From the NCBI GenBank assembly GCA_016791425.1, contig JAEUMQ010000016.1, forward strand, positions 124,001 through 188,000: 64,000 bases of DNA, written 5' to 3'. Below, piece by piece: positions 1 through 9,400 of this stretch (positions within the stretch are counted from its first letter, which is position 1; every line of letters begins with the position of its first letter). Under the pieces are notes generated by a model. The model was not told the DNA's origin, made no database searches, and worked only from the letters and a program-made list of their open reading frames with translations. The position numbers were made by a program, and so were the translations under genes. The DNA is from Hyphomonadaceae bacterium (GTDB lineage: Bacteria; Pseudomonadota; Alphaproteobacteria; Caulobacterales; Aquidulcibacteraceae).

Positions 1-483
1 CAGGCCAATTACGGCGTCCGCTCGACGCTCCGCATCGCCGGCGTTCCGGTAGGGGCGCATCTGCCTGTTGCGCATTCGCCCGCGGACGATTCCGGCTCGA
101 TCATCATCGTCATCGCCACCGACGCCCCGCTTCTGCCCACCCAGCTCAAGCGCGTCGCGCGGCGCGCCGGCATGGGCCTCGCGCGGTTGGGCTCATACGC
201 CGGCAACGGCTCGGGCGACATCTTCATCGCCTTCTCCACCGCCAATCGCGACGCCCTGACCGGCGCCGCGGTCGCGCGGGCGGAATTCCTCAACAACGAG
301 ACGCTCAATTCGCTCTTCGAGGCGACCGTCCAAGCCACCGAGGAGGCCATCGTCAATGCGATGGTCGCCGCGCGCGACATGACCGGAACCGAGGGCCATT
401 CCGCAAAGGCGCTGCCGCACCGGGATCTCGTGCGATTGCTGCGCCGCTATCGCCGCTACGAGCCGCGCGCGAGCGCGCGATAG
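1..483 (+). CDS. P1 family (DmpA-type) aminopeptidase, C-terminal part
   Basis: The reading frame is open from the window edge, so the N-terminal part is missing. The 160 visible residues carry the beta-subunit region of the DmpA/P1 peptidase family (N-terminal-nucleophile hydrolases with an ornithine acetyltransferase-like fold). The run GSIIIVIATDAPLLPTQLKR contains the Gly-Ser bond where these enzymes cut themselves; the Ser, encoded at 97-99, would become the nucleophile. The later GSGDIFIAFST stretch is also typical. Family members remove N-terminal residues from small peptides or amides, including D-amino-acid and beta-alanyl substrates; the substrate here cannot be read. Its last 28 bases overlap the 3' end of the convergent metallohydrolase gene. 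The family is clear; the start and any signal peptide lie outside the window. Confidence 0.85.
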   Translation, partial: QANYGVRSTLRIAGVPVGAHLPVAHSPADDSGSIIIVIATDAPLLPTQLKRVARRAGMGLARLGSYAGNGSGDIFIAFSTANRDALTGAAVARAEFLNNETLNSLFEATVQATEEAIVNAMVAARDMTGTEGHSAKALPHRDLVRLLRRYRRYEPRASAR

Positions 484-3011
484 CGCTCAAGCGCCTGCCG
501 CAGATAGGCGAGCGTCGCGTCGCGTTCGCGCGCGGAATTGTAATCGTCGCGCGCCGTCGCGGCAGCAAGCACGCGCTCCATCCATGCCGCGAAATACGCG
601 GCATCCTCGCGCGCCGACGCCGGCCCGCCCGGGAGCTCAAGATAGATCGGGCTTGTCGTCGCGTAGGGATAAAGATCGAGCACGCCGGGATCCGCGCCGT
701 CATTCCAGGCCCGCAGCAGCATCCAGCCCCCTGCGTCGATCGCGATGCTCCCCTCCGCATCAAGCATTCGCCGATCGCCGGTGAGGCTGAAGCTGCGCAC
801 CACACGCCCATTATGGACGAGCTCCAGATGATCGACAGGAACCGGTGAGCGAAACGCAACGCGATACGGGATCGCGCCCGCCGCATCGCGCCGCACAACG
901 TCGCCCGGATGCGCGCCGCCAAGCTCGAAGCCAAGGAGCGGACCGTTGGTGGCGAAGGTGCGCCCCGCCTTGAGCGCATCGCGCAGCGCTCCTGGCGTGC
1001 GCGCGCCCTGCGTGTCAAGGAAGACGCGGTTCATCCCGACCGGCCCGCGCAGCGAGGCGTAATTCGCCATCGCATCGGTGCCGGCGCCGGTGGGGATGCG
1101 AAAGCCGAGATTGAGCAGGCGATACCAGACCGCCGCCGTCGCCTTGTGATCCGCGAACCCGACGATCTCGATATAATCCACCTTTCCGGCCGCGACATCG
1201 GCCGGCAGCATGTTGGTGAGCGATGCCTCGTTCGGCGGATCGATCACCCAATCGAACGGATGCACGTACCCGACGAGTCCGCCTTGGCGATGCGCGAGGT
1301 CCGCGACCGCGCCATTGTGCGGATAGGGCGAGGAGAGCGCAGTCTCGCGATAGGAGGAGAAATCGGGCGTCAGAAAGTGATCCGAGAGGTGAAGGAGGCC
1401 CAGATGGCCCCAAAGGCTCGTGTGATATTCCTGCGCTTGCAGAATGAGCGCGCCCTCCCCGCTCGCCGGATCGGGATCAGGTCGAAAGTAGCCGATATCG
1501 GGAATGCGCTCTTCCTTGTTGACGATGGTGTTGTAGACGATGTCGAGATCTTCGGCCCGCATCTGGCGGGCGAGGTTCTCCGGCGTGTTGCGATAAGCGC
1601 CGCCATAATTCATGTGCACATGCAGATCGGCGCTGACGAAGCTTCCGAACGAAGCGGGAAGCTCGGCGCGCTGCAGATCGACCCGCACATTCGCAGGACG
1701 ATTGCGGGACAGCGTCACGGACCGGCGCCAGGGCGCATAACGCATCCCACGCTGCACCCAGATCGCGGCCGCGCCCGCCGGCGCCTCGAGCGTGCAGGGC
1801 GAGGCGCAATGAAAATAGTGTGTCTCGGTCGCTTGCCTCTCGCGGTCGAAACCGTCGTCGGCGTGCATCCATGCGCCCTCGGGCGCGACCGCGCGGCCGT
1901 CCGCGGCAAGCACAGACACGCGCGCGGGCACGCTGCGGCCCGCTTCATCGCGAATGTCGAGCGTGAGGCGCGCCAGCGGGGATTTGGTGCGCCGCGTCCG
2001 CGCGACGATGGGTATTTCCTCGCCGCCGACCGTTTCGCGCACGACCAGCGAGGTGTCGCCGTGCTCGTTGCTGACATACGCGATCCGCTCGCCGTCCGGC
2101 GACCAGCGCGCGGCGGAACGGTCGAAGTCGCCGAACGACAGCGGCAGCGGCGCGGCGCCGTCCGCCGTCGTCAGCCACAATTGCCGCCATTGCCGGCCGT
2201 GATAGCTCGAATAGAGCAGCCGCCGTCCGTCCGGCGCTGGTTCCGGCCGCGCGCTCCATGACGTCTCCTCGCTGAGCACCCGGCGGCGATCGGACGGATC
2301 GGCGACAGCGACCGACCAGATGTCGCCGGTCCCCCATGCGACTTCCCGGTTGCCGACATAGAAGACGCGCGCACCGTCCGGCGACCAGGACGGATTGATG
2401 GCGTGGTCGAAGGGCGAATAATAATAGCGTGGGATTTCGCTCCGCCGCTCCGCGATCAGCAGACGCGGATTGCTGAGGCCGCGCGGGCCAATCTCGGCGA
2501 TGAAGAGATTGAAGCGCCCAATTCCTTGCGTCCCGGCCCCTTGCGTCCCGCTCCCTTGCGTCGATACCCAGACGATGCGTGCGCCGTCCGGCGAAAGCCG
2601 CGGCTCGACATTCACCGCGCCGCCCGTGGTCAGCTTCTGCTCGCGTCCGCTGCGCAGATCGAGGCGCCAGAGCTCCATCGCCGCGCCGTCATAGCGCGTG
2701 AAGACGACGCTGCGGCCGTCTCGCGCGACGTCGGGCTGGTAATCGTAGGCGCCGCGCGGATGCGTAAGCTCGATCGCCTCGTCTGCGCCGATGCGCTGGC
2801 GCCAGAGCGATCCGGCCATGCTGTAGATGAGCGACATCCCGTCCGGCATGAACGCAACGGACGAAGGCCCGTTCGTGAGCTGCGGCAGATAAAGCTCGCG
2901 CCAATAATACGAGTGCGGGACATCGACCTGCCGCAGCACCGCCGCCCGCTCGGCTGTGGCGGCGCCTGGAAGCGCGATCAGCGCCAGCGCAAGAAAGAGG
3001 GCGCGCATCAT
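456..3011 (-). CDS. Secreted beta-propeller (PD40) / CehA-McbA-type metallohydrolase fusion
   Basis: An 851-residue protein starting with a Sec signal peptide (MMRALFLALALIALPGAATA). Residues about 40-360 contain repeated PDG-type blades (SWSPDGARVFYVGN, ARWSPDGERIAYVS) as in TolB/WD40-like PD40 propellers. From about residue 455 it resembles the CehA/McbA branch of PHP-like metallohydrolases: SADLHVHMNYGG supplies an HxH metal motif, with further His and Asp residues (YVHPFDW, GAGTDAM). Named family members hydrolyse carbamate esters such as carbaryl; the natural substrate here is unknown. It is the last gene of a four-gene operon and its ATG overlaps the stop of the upstream aminotransferase by 4 bp. 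The protein is probably periplasmic, unlike its cytoplasmic operon partners, which is odd for a single pathway. Confidence 0.8.
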   Translation of the reverse strand: MMRALFLALALIALPGAATAERAAVLRQVDVPHSYYWRELYLPQLTNGPSSVAFMPDGMSLIYSMAGSLWRQRIGADEAIELTHPRGAYDYQPDVARDGRSVVFTRYDGAAMELWRLDLRSGREQKLTTGGAVNVEPRLSPDGARIVWVSTQGSGTQGAGTQGIGRFNLFIAEIGPRGLSNPRLLIAERRSEIPRYYYSPFDHAINPSWSPDGARVFYVGNREVAWGTGDIWSVAVADPSDRRRVLSEETSWSARPEPAPDGRRLLYSSYHGRQWRQLWLTTADGAAPLPLSFGDFDRSAARWSPDGERIAYVSNEHGDTSLVVRETVGGEEIPIVARTRRTKSPLARLTLDIRDEAGRSVPARVSVLAADGRAVAPEGAWMHADDGFDRERQATETHYFHCASPCTLEAPAGAAAIWVQRGMRYAPWRRSVTLSRNRPANVRVDLQRAELPASFGSFVSADLHVHMNYGGAYRNTPENLARQMRAEDLDIVYNTIVNKEERIPDIGYFRPDPDPASGEGALILQAQEYHTSLWGHLGLLHLSDHFLTPDFSSYRETALSSPYPHNGAVADLAHRQGGLVGYVHPFDWVIDPPNEASLTNMLPADVAAGKVDYIEIVGFADHKATAAVWYRLLNLGFRIPTGAGTDAMANYASLRGPVGMNRVFLDTQGARTPGALRDALKAGRTFATNGPLLGFELGGAHPGDVVRRDAAGAIPYRVAFRSPVPVDHLELVHNGRVVRSFSLTGDRRMLDAEGSIAIDAGGWMLLRAWNDGADPGVLDLYPYATTSPIYLELPGGPASAREDAAYFAAWMERVLAAATARDDYNSARERDATLAYLRQALERYRALARGS

Positions 3012-4339
3012 GACGCAGCCCCGGCCCGCGTTTCCTTCAGCGCCTCATCGAGCGCGCCTTTCAAGAGCGTCATCGCCTCATCGACATCCGCGCGGCCGAT
3101 GCTGAGCGGCGGCATGAAGCGCACCGTGCTGACGCCGCACGACAGCAGCAGGAATCCGTTGTGGAAGGCGCGGGTGATAAGCGCATCGCAGAGCTTCGCC
3201 GCGGGCGAGCCGTCGGCTTCGATCAGCTCAACGCCGATCATCAGGCCGCGCCCGCGAACCTCTCCGATGCAGGGATAGTCGCCCGCCAGCTCGCGCAGGC
3301 GGCTCAGGAAATAGTCGCCAATCGCGGCCGCGTTGGCCGCGTAGTCGCGCTCGACGAGATCCAGCGTCGCGATGGCCGCCGCGCAGGTAATCGGGTTGCC
3401 GCCATAGGTGTTGCCGTGCGCGCCCCGCTTCCATTGCTGCATGATCCGCTTCTTCGCGACGACCGCGCCGATCGGCAGGCCAGAGCCGAGCCCCTTGGCG
3501 AGCGTCATGATGTCGGGCGCGACGCCCTCGTGCTCGCACGCGAACATCCGACCCGTGCGTCCCACCCCCGATTGCACTTCGTCGAACACCAGAAGAATCC
3601 CGTGCTCGTCGCAAAGCGCGCGCAGGCCCGCGAGAAAACCCGGCGGCGGAACGATATAGCCGCCTTCGCCCTGGATCGGCTCCACGACAATGGCGGCGAC
3701 TTCCGACGCCGGCACGCTGCGCTCGAACAGCATGCGGATGTAATCGAGCGCCGCGCGGCCCTGATCGGCGCCTGCGAAGATCGGGCGGTATTGGTTCGGA
3801 TAAGGAACGTGGACGACGCCCGGCATCGTCGGCGCAAACCCCTTTTGCTGGGTGTATTTGCTCGATGTGAACGCCAGCGAGCCCATCGTGCGGCCGTGGA
3901 ACCCGCCGAGAAACCCGATGAAGCGCGGCCGCCCCGTGACATAACGCGCCAGCTTGATCGCGCCTTCGACCGCCTCGGTTCCCGACTGGCAGAAGAACGC
4001 CATCGCCGGCTCGCCCATCGGCGCCAGTCGCACGAGCCGCTCCGCCAGCGCAACCATGCGCTCATGCCAGTAATCACTCGAGATGTGCAGGAACTCTCCC
4101 GCCGCCTCGCGCACGGCCTTCACCACTTCCGGATGCGCGTGCCCGGTGGCGCACACCGCGATGCCCGCCGCGAAATCGAGAAAACGATTGCCATCGACGT
4201 CCCACGCTTCCGCGCCCCTTCCATGCGACATCACGAAAGGATAGTCGCGCGGATAGGACGGCGACACGACCTCCACGTCGCGCGCGATCATGGCGCGCGC
4301 CTTCGGCCCAGGAAGCTCGGTCTTGATATGCTCGTTCAT
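3008..4339 (-). CDS. Class III PLP-dependent aminotransferase (GABA/acetylornithine type)
   Basis: A 443-residue fold-type I aminotransferase. Visible landmarks are FCQSGTEAVEGAIKLAR (phosphate-binding region), FLGGFHGRTMGSLA, the cofactor-ring Asp in VFDEVQSGVGRTG (about D253), and the Schiff-base lysine in LAKGLGSGLPIGA (about K282). This pattern fits 4-aminobutyrate or acetylornithine-type omega-aminotransferases, which move an amino group from a terminal amine to 2-oxoglutarate or pyruvate. It is the third gene of the operon and overlaps both neighbours by 4 bp. The adjoining aldehyde dehydrogenase could oxidise the semialdehyde product. The exact amine cannot be deduced from sequence. 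Confidence 0.88.
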   Translation of the reverse strand: MNEHIKTELPGPKARAMIARDVEVVSPSYPRDYPFVMSHGRGAEAWDVDGNRFLDFAAGIAVCATGHAHPEVVKAVREAAGEFLHISSDYWHERMVALAERLVRLAPMGEPAMAFFCQSGTEAVEGAIKLARYVTGRPRFIGFLGGFHGRTMGSLAFTSSKYTQQKGFAPTMPGVVHVPYPNQYRPIFAGADQGRAALDYIRMLFERSVPASEVAAIVVEPIQGEGGYIVPPPGFLAGLRALCDEHGILLVFDEVQSGVGRTGRMFACEHEGVAPDIMTLAKGLGSGLPIGAVVAKKRIMQQWKRGAHGNTYGGNPITCAAAIATLDLVERDYAANAAAIGDYFLSRLRELAGDYPCIGEVRGRGLMIGVELIEADGSPAAKLCDALITRAFHNGFLLLSCGVSTVRFMPPLSIGRADVDEAMTLLKGALDEALKETRAGAAS

Positions 4340-5904
4340 TCGACGACGGTCCGCGATTGTTCACGCATGTACTGGGCGAGGTAGTAGAAGGATGCGATCG
4401 CCTTGCCGGTGGAGCTCGATCCCTTCCAGCCCGCGAACGGCTGGTAGCCGGGCCAGGCGCCTGTCGTCGCGCCCTGGGCGCGGTTGGCGTAGGTGACGCC
4501 CGCCTCGATCGTCTCATGGAACCAGGCGACGTCGTCGGCTGACCCGTAGACGCCTGCCGTAAGGCCCACATCGGAGGCGTTCGCCAGCCGCATCGCCTCC
4601 TCACGGTCCGACACGCGATGCAGCATCAGCACCGGCAGGAACATCTCTTCCCGCCACAGCGCGTGCCCGAGCGGCGCCTCCGCCAGCACGGGCTCGACAT
4701 AAAAACCGCGCGCGAGCGCGCCGTCCTTGAGCTGGCGCCCGCCGCAGAGGATCTCGGCGCCGCCTTCCCTGAGCTGCCTGAGGCAGCGCCCGTATCTCTC
4801 GTACGCCGACTTGTTCACCACAGGCCCGAGCCAGTTCGCGCGCTGGGTGGGATCGCCGATGCGGATCGCCCCGATCTGCGTCTGCAAACGCTCGATAAGA
4901 CCATCGGCCACCGTCGCATCGACATAGAGCCGCGACAGGGCCGAGCATTTCTGACCACTCATTCCGTAGGCGGAGCGCACAATTCCGGCCGCGGCGCGAT
5001 CGAGATCGCCGGCCGCCGTGACGATGCAGGAATTCTTGCCGCCCATCTCGGCGATGCAGGGCCTCGGATAGGCGCCGCCGGCCAATTGCCTGACGAGCCC
5101 CATGCCCACGGCGGCGGAGCCGGTGAAGGTGAGGCCGGCCGTGTCCGGATGCACGGCCATCGCCGCGCCGATCTCGCTCCCGGATCCGGAGAGATAGTTG
5201 AACACGCCCGGCGGCGCGCCCGCGTCGCGGACGCAATCGGCAAGCAGGCGCCCCGACCAGGGCGTGTCGGTCGCGCCCTTCACCACGACGGTGTTGCCCG
5301 CCACCAACGCCGCCGCAACCGGCCCCCCGGCAAGCGCCAGCGGGAAGTTGAACGGCGCGATCACCGCCCACACCCCGTACGGGCGCATCGTGCTGCGATT
5401 GTGCGAAGCGACCCCTTCGAGCGGGTCGTCGGGCAGCGGACGGTCGTAATATCCGGCGCTCTCGAAATCGTCCGCATAGAGACGGAAAAAATCGACCGTC
5501 TCCTGCGTTTCGCCGAGCGCCTCCATGCGGTTCTTGCCGACTTCGAGCGCGACTGCGGCCGCGATCTCGTAAACCCGCGCTTCCATGACGTCGGCGATTC
5601 TCCGCAGCAGGCGGACGCGCTCGGGCCCCGGCGTTCTGCGCCATTGCGGCCAGGCCGCGTGCGCCGCCGCCATGGCGAGGTCCACGTCGCGCTCGCTCGC
5701 GCGCGCAAACTCACCGAGCATCATGTCCGTGTCGATCGGGCTCAAGGCCGGCGTGGAGCGCTCGGCCGGCCGATCGGCGCCGTCGATGAAGAGCATGTGG
5801 CGCGCGCCAAGCTCCGCGCGCACCTTCGCCAGCGCCGCCTCGAAGCCCGCATGCATCGCCTCGGGCGGATCGTACATGGTGGCGTAAGTCAGCCGGAAGC
5901 TCAT
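4336..5904 (-). CDS. Aldehyde dehydrogenase, P5C/semialdehyde dehydrogenase-like
   Basis: A 522-residue NAD(P)-dependent aldehyde dehydrogenase. The proton-acceptor Glu lies in IAEMGGKNSC (about E286) and the catalytic Cys in SGQKCSALSR (about C320). The GQKCSA form and the ESAGYYDRPL region resemble 1-pyrroline-5-carboxylate and related semialdehyde dehydrogenases. The same frame stays open far upstream, but the ATG at 5904 is chosen because family homology begins there and because it overlaps the stop of the upstream aminotransferase as ATGA. The enzyme probably oxidises the aldehyde made by one or both aminotransferases of this operon to a carboxylic acid. Confidence 0.87.
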   Translation of the reverse strand: MSFRLTYATMYDPPEAMHAGFEAALAKVRAELGARHMLFIDGADRPAERSTPALSPIDTDMMLGEFARASERDVDLAMAAAHAAWPQWRRTPGPERVRLLRRIADVMEARVYEIAAAVALEVGKNRMEALGETQETVDFFRLYADDFESAGYYDRPLPDDPLEGVASHNRSTMRPYGVWAVIAPFNFPLALAGGPVAAALVAGNTVVVKGATDTPWSGRLLADCVRDAGAPPGVFNYLSGSGSEIGAAMAVHPDTAGLTFTGSAAVGMGLVRQLAGGAYPRPCIAEMGGKNSCIVTAAGDLDRAAAGIVRSAYGMSGQKCSALSRLYVDATVADGLIERLQTQIGAIRIGDPTQRANWLGPVVNKSAYERYGRCLRQLREGGAEILCGGRQLKDGALARGFYVEPVLAEAPLGHALWREEMFLPVLMLHRVSDREEAMRLANASDVGLTAGVYGSADDVAWFHETIEAGVTYANRAQGATTGAWPGYQPFAGWKGSSSTGKAIASFYYLAQYMREQSRTVVE

Positions 5905-7229
5905 GCGGGTGAATCCTCCTGCGGGGGAAAGAAGCGTCCCATCAGCCGATCGAGCGCGTCGAGCGCGTCGGCGAGCTCGCGCTCGCCGATCACCAGCGGC
6001 GGCGCCAGGATGATCAGGTTGCCGCGCGTCGCCAGGGAGATGCCTTCCTCGGCGAACGCCGCCTCCGCCAGCGCCTTGAGTCCGGGCGGCTGCCGCGGCC
6101 AGGACGCCAGGGGCATGCGCGATGCGCGATCGGCGACGAGCTCGATCACCGCGAAAAGCCCGCGCCCGCCGCGCACGTCGCCGATCACGGCGTGACGCGC
6201 CTGCATGCGCCTGAGCGCGGCGAGAAGATCGCCGCCCATGCGGCGCGAGCGCTCGATCAGCCCTTCCTCCTCGTACGCGGCGAGAGCTGCGATGCCTGCT
6301 GCGCACGCCAGCGGATGGCCGCAATAGGTGAGCCCCGTCTGCAGCATCTCGTGCTCGAGCCTTGCGCTCACCTCCGCCGACAGCACCACCGCGCCGAGCG
6401 GGATCGCCGCGCCGGTCAGCCCCTTCGCAAGCGTCATCAGATCGGGCCGGCCCGCTTCGCCATATCTTTGCCAGGCGAACCATTCCCCGCAGCGCCCGAA
6501 CCCGCTCATCACCTCGTCGGCGATGAGCAGCGCCCCGCGCTGGCGCGTGACGGCCCGCAGGGTCGGCCAATAGGAATCCGGCGCCACGATTCCGTTGGTG
6601 CCCGCATCGGGCTCCATGATGACCCCCGCCGCGCGTCCGCCTGCAGCGTCGATGCACGCGCCGACGGCCTCCGCCGCGAGCCGTCCGCTCTCTTCCTCGG
6701 TCGCGCCGCCGAACGGGCAGCGATAGGCGTACGGCGCGGGAACGCGGCGCACGCCGAACGCTTCGGCGTCGACCTGCGCCTGCGTGCGCGCATCTCCGGA
6801 GAGCGCCATGCCCATGAAGCTCGCGCCGTGATAGGAGCGCTCGCGCGCGACGATGAGCCCGTGCGGCTTGCCGGCGGCTTGGCGCGCGATCTTGACCGCG
6901 TTCTCGTTCGCGTCGGCGCCGCCGAGCGTGAAGAAGACGCGCCCGCCTTCGAAACCCGAAACCTCGAGCAGCCGGCGCGCGAGCGCGGCGCGCGATCCTG
7001 CGCCCCAGGCGTTCGCGATATAGCAGAGCGCCTCGGCCTGCGCGCGGATCGCCGCCGTCACGCGCGGATGCTGGTGCCCGAGATTGCAGCACTCAGCCTG
7101 GCTCGAAAGGTCAAGGATCGCCCGGCCGTCTTCCAGGAAGAACCGGGCGCCGGCGCCGCCGACCACCGTCGGAGCGTCCCAGTCGGCCTGCACGCACCAG
7201 CTGTGCAACACGTCGCGGCGTTCCGACAC
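5901..7229 (-). CDS. Class III PLP-dependent aminotransferase, first gene of operon
   Basis: A 442-residue class III aminotransferase distinct from the one at 3008-4339. Landmarks are TLGGADANENAVKIAR, RSYHGASFMGMALSGD, the PLP-ring Asp in LLIADEVMSGFGR and the Schiff-base Lys in LMTLAKGLTGAAIPLGAVV (about K269). The LAKGLTGA form is common in pyruvate-dependent omega-transaminases acting on amines or beta-amino acids. It leads the operon, so any promoter should lie in the 196-bp gap that follows it on the plus strand (7230-7425). Two different class III aminotransferases flanking one dehydrogenase suggest two amination states of one substrate, or two linked substrates. Confidence 0.87.
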   Translation of the reverse strand: MSERRDVLHSWCVQADWDAPTVVGGAGARFFLEDGRAILDLSSQAECCNLGHQHPRVTAAIRAQAEALCYIANAWGAGSRAALARRLLEVSGFEGGRVFFTLGGADANENAVKIARQAAGKPHGLIVARERSYHGASFMGMALSGDARTQAQVDAEAFGVRRVPAPYAYRCPFGGATEEESGRLAAEAVGACIDAAGGRAAGVIMEPDAGTNGIVAPDSYWPTLRAVTRQRGALLIADEVMSGFGRCGEWFAWQRYGEAGRPDLMTLAKGLTGAAIPLGAVVLSAEVSARLEHEMLQTGLTYCGHPLACAAGIAALAAYEEEGLIERSRRMGGDLLAALRRMQARHAVIGDVRGGRGLFAVIELVADRASRMPLASWPRQPPGLKALAEAAFAEEGISLATRGNLIILAPPLVIGERELADALDALDRLMGRFFPPQEDSPA

Positions 7230-7425
7230 CGGGCTCCCTCACTCGCTCGTCGCCGCAGCGCAGCACAGGCGATGAAGCACGCAGCGAGCCTCGTTTGTCG
7301 AGCGCCGTTTCTCCGCGCCCGCGGAGGGAGCAGGCGGCCTAGCCGAACCGGGCGCTCAGCGTCCCGGGGCCGGCGCACTTTATTGAATGAGATCAGCGGG
7401 ATATTGGCCGCATGCGGCGGCGCCG

Positions 7426-9354
7426 TCAGCGCAATAGGCGCGCCTCGCCCCACACCACCGGCAATCCAAGCCCGGTCTCTCCAGCCGCGCGGGTGACGAG
7501 CTCGAGAATCGCGACGCCCTCGATATCCGCTTCGATCTCCACCGGACCTTCGTCCGCGCGGACCGCCCTTGACTGCGCGATGAGACGCCCGTCGCCATAG
7601 ACGGCGAACGTCGCCGGGCGGTCGCGCAGCGCGGCGGCGTCGTCGATGCCGACCGACGCGGAGAAATGCCGGAAGCCGCGATTGCGCGCTTCCAGCCGCG
7701 AGTTCGCCAGCACGCCGATGCCGATTTCGTGGATCCGCCCCGCCATCCGCAAGGGCTCGCTGAAAGGAGACCGGTCGGCCTGCGCCCCGCCCCAGCCGGC
7801 ATAGCTCGGCATTTCGCCAGGCCCGCGGGTTCTCGTCCATGGCGTGACCGAGCGGTGAATCGTCGGATCCGCCGTCGGCGCAACAATGCCGTCGGCCGCG
7901 ACATTGATGTCGCCGGGAACTTCCGAAAGGTAGACGCCGTTCGCCAGCGCCCGCGCTCCGCGCGCCCGGAACATCAATGTCTGGCGCGGCGCGACCGCGA
8001 AGACGCGCTCCTTCTCGAACGTCGTCCGCGCGCCGGTCCAGAGGTCGCTCAACGCGATCGGCGCGCTTGGATCCATCTTCAGATGCGCCGCCGTCAGCAC
8101 CGCCTCGATCGGCGCCATCCCGCGATTGAAGATCGCGACGCCTTTGTCGCCGTCCGCGAGCGTCTTGACCAGGATCTGCACGTCTTCCGACAGATACGCC
8201 GGAACGGCCTGATGGCCGGCCGGATCCTGATTGAGCGCAATGATGTCGCGATTGCCGAGGAGCGCAAGCTGCTCCCCCGTCGCCCGGCGCAAGTCGAAGC
8301 CGATCAGCAGCGGCGCGTTGACGATCGCCCAAAGGCCGAAATGCGACCGCGCCTCGACCATGTGATCGGCGTCGAAATCTCCCGAGCCGATGAACAGCAT
8401 GTCCGGATCGTTCCAAGCGCCCGGTTGCGCATAAAGCGCTCGTGTGACGGTGGTGTCGAAATTCGTCAGCATGCGCGGCCAGCTGGCGGAAATGTCGTCG
8501 CTGGTGCGCGAAAGGTTGCCGACGTCCTTGCCCCAGGCGCGCACATTGGCCGAGCCCCAGAGGCAGATCGAGTACGTGTAGTCGCCGTCGCGATTGTGCC
8601 GCGCCAGCGAACGCGCCACCTCGCCGAACAGCCCCCGCACCGCCGCGATGTCCGTGCGGGAGACTGCGTGCATGTCGATCAGCGGCGCAAGCTCGCGATA
8701 GGTCCCGTTCCGCACGCGCGGCGCTGCGGCGCCGAAGGCGCGGATGCCGCAGCCGTCCACCTTGATGTAGTCAAAACCCCATTCCTCGAAATAGAGCGCG
8801 ATATCCTGATCGATGTGGTCGTAGAGCCCCACTTCGCGTTCGCCCATCGAGCCCTGCGGCTGGTTAGACGTGTCCGGCCCATAGGCTTGTCCGCACGTAT
8901 TGCGTCCGATGTCGGAATAGATGCCGGCCCTGAGGCCCATCGCGTGCAGCCGGTCTGTCAGCGGACGAAAGCTCGTTTCCCCATCCGCGGTCGCCGCGCT
9001 CGGAAAGCGCTGCGCGTTGATGATCATGCGCCCATCGGGTTGGCGGCGCCGCAGCCACCAACCGTCGTCGAGATTCACGTTCCGATAGCCGGCGGCGGCA
9101 AGACCTGAATCGACGATGATCTGCACGGAGGCCATCACCTTCTGCTCGTCGATGTTATAATAGAAGGCGTTCCAGGTGTTCCATCCCATCGGCGGCGTCG
9201 GAGCTTGCCCCGCCTGGTTCGCGCTCCATTGTCCGGTGGCGGCGAGCGGATCAGGACCGGACGGGCGCGCCGCGAGCGAGCTGACGCACGCCGCCGCGGC
9301 CGCAGTCAGCCCAAGCGCGGCGAGAAAAGCCATCAGGCGGTGGCGCATCGGCAT
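7426..9354 (-). CDS. GH27 alpha-galactosidase-like lipoprotein with C-terminal NPCBM domain
   Basis: A 642-residue exported glycoside hydrolase. The N-terminus is a signal peptide followed by a possible lipobox ending at Cys23 (TAAAAAC), so it is probably an outer-membrane or periplasmic lipoprotein. The barrel carries TPPMGWNTWNAF, NLDDGWW, and YIKVDGCG, whose Asp (about D200) is the expected nucleophile. The Asp in TSDDISASW (about D287) matches the family acid/base position. The last ~150 residues, after a short beta-sandwich, resemble an NPCBM carbohydrate-binding module. It would remove terminal alpha-galactose (or alpha-N-acetylgalactosamine or arabinopyranose) residues from glycans. 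It sits 46 bp downstream of the large LamG/FN3 protein and is probably co-transcribed with it. Confidence 0.88.
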   Translation of the reverse strand: MPMRHRLMAFLAALGLTAAAAACVSSLAARPSGPDPLAATGQWSANQAGQAPTPPMGWNTWNAFYYNIDEQKVMASVQIIVDSGLAAAGYRNVNLDDGWWLRRRQPDGRMIINAQRFPSAATADGETSFRPLTDRLHAMGLRAGIYSDIGRNTCGQAYGPDTSNQPQGSMGEREVGLYDHIDQDIALYFEEWGFDYIKVDGCGIRAFGAAAPRVRNGTYRELAPLIDMHAVSRTDIAAVRGLFGEVARSLARHNRDGDYTYSICLWGSANVRAWGKDVGNLSRTSDDISASWPRMLTNFDTTVTRALYAQPGAWNDPDMLFIGSGDFDADHMVEARSHFGLWAIVNAPLLIGFDLRRATGEQLALLGNRDIIALNQDPAGHQAVPAYLSEDVQILVKTLADGDKGVAIFNRGMAPIEAVLTAAHLKMDPSAPIALSDLWTGARTTFEKERVFAVAPRQTLMFRARGARALANGVYLSEVPGDINVAADGIVAPTADPTIHRSVTPWTRTRGPGEMPSYAGWGGAQADRSPFSEPLRMAGRIHEIGIGVLANSRLEARNRGFRHFSASVGIDDAAALRDRPATFAVYGDGRLIAQSRAVRADEGPVEIEADIEGVAILELVTRAAGETGLGLPVVWGEARLLR

Positions 9355-9400
9355 GCAATCCTTGGCGCACGACCGCAGGCGGGCCTCAGCGCCGCGCGCG

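Noticed and set aside
4336-7092. A 918-codon open frame extending the aldehyde dehydrogenase upstream
   Set aside because: The first ~396 residues are Arg/Ala-rich antiframe sequence lying over the aminotransferase gene; dehydrogenase homology begins at the ATG at 5904.
7300-7345. Hairpin CTCCGC-GCCC-GCGGAG as terminator
   Set aside because: Six-base stem with no T-run in either direction; such hairpins are common by chance at this GC content.
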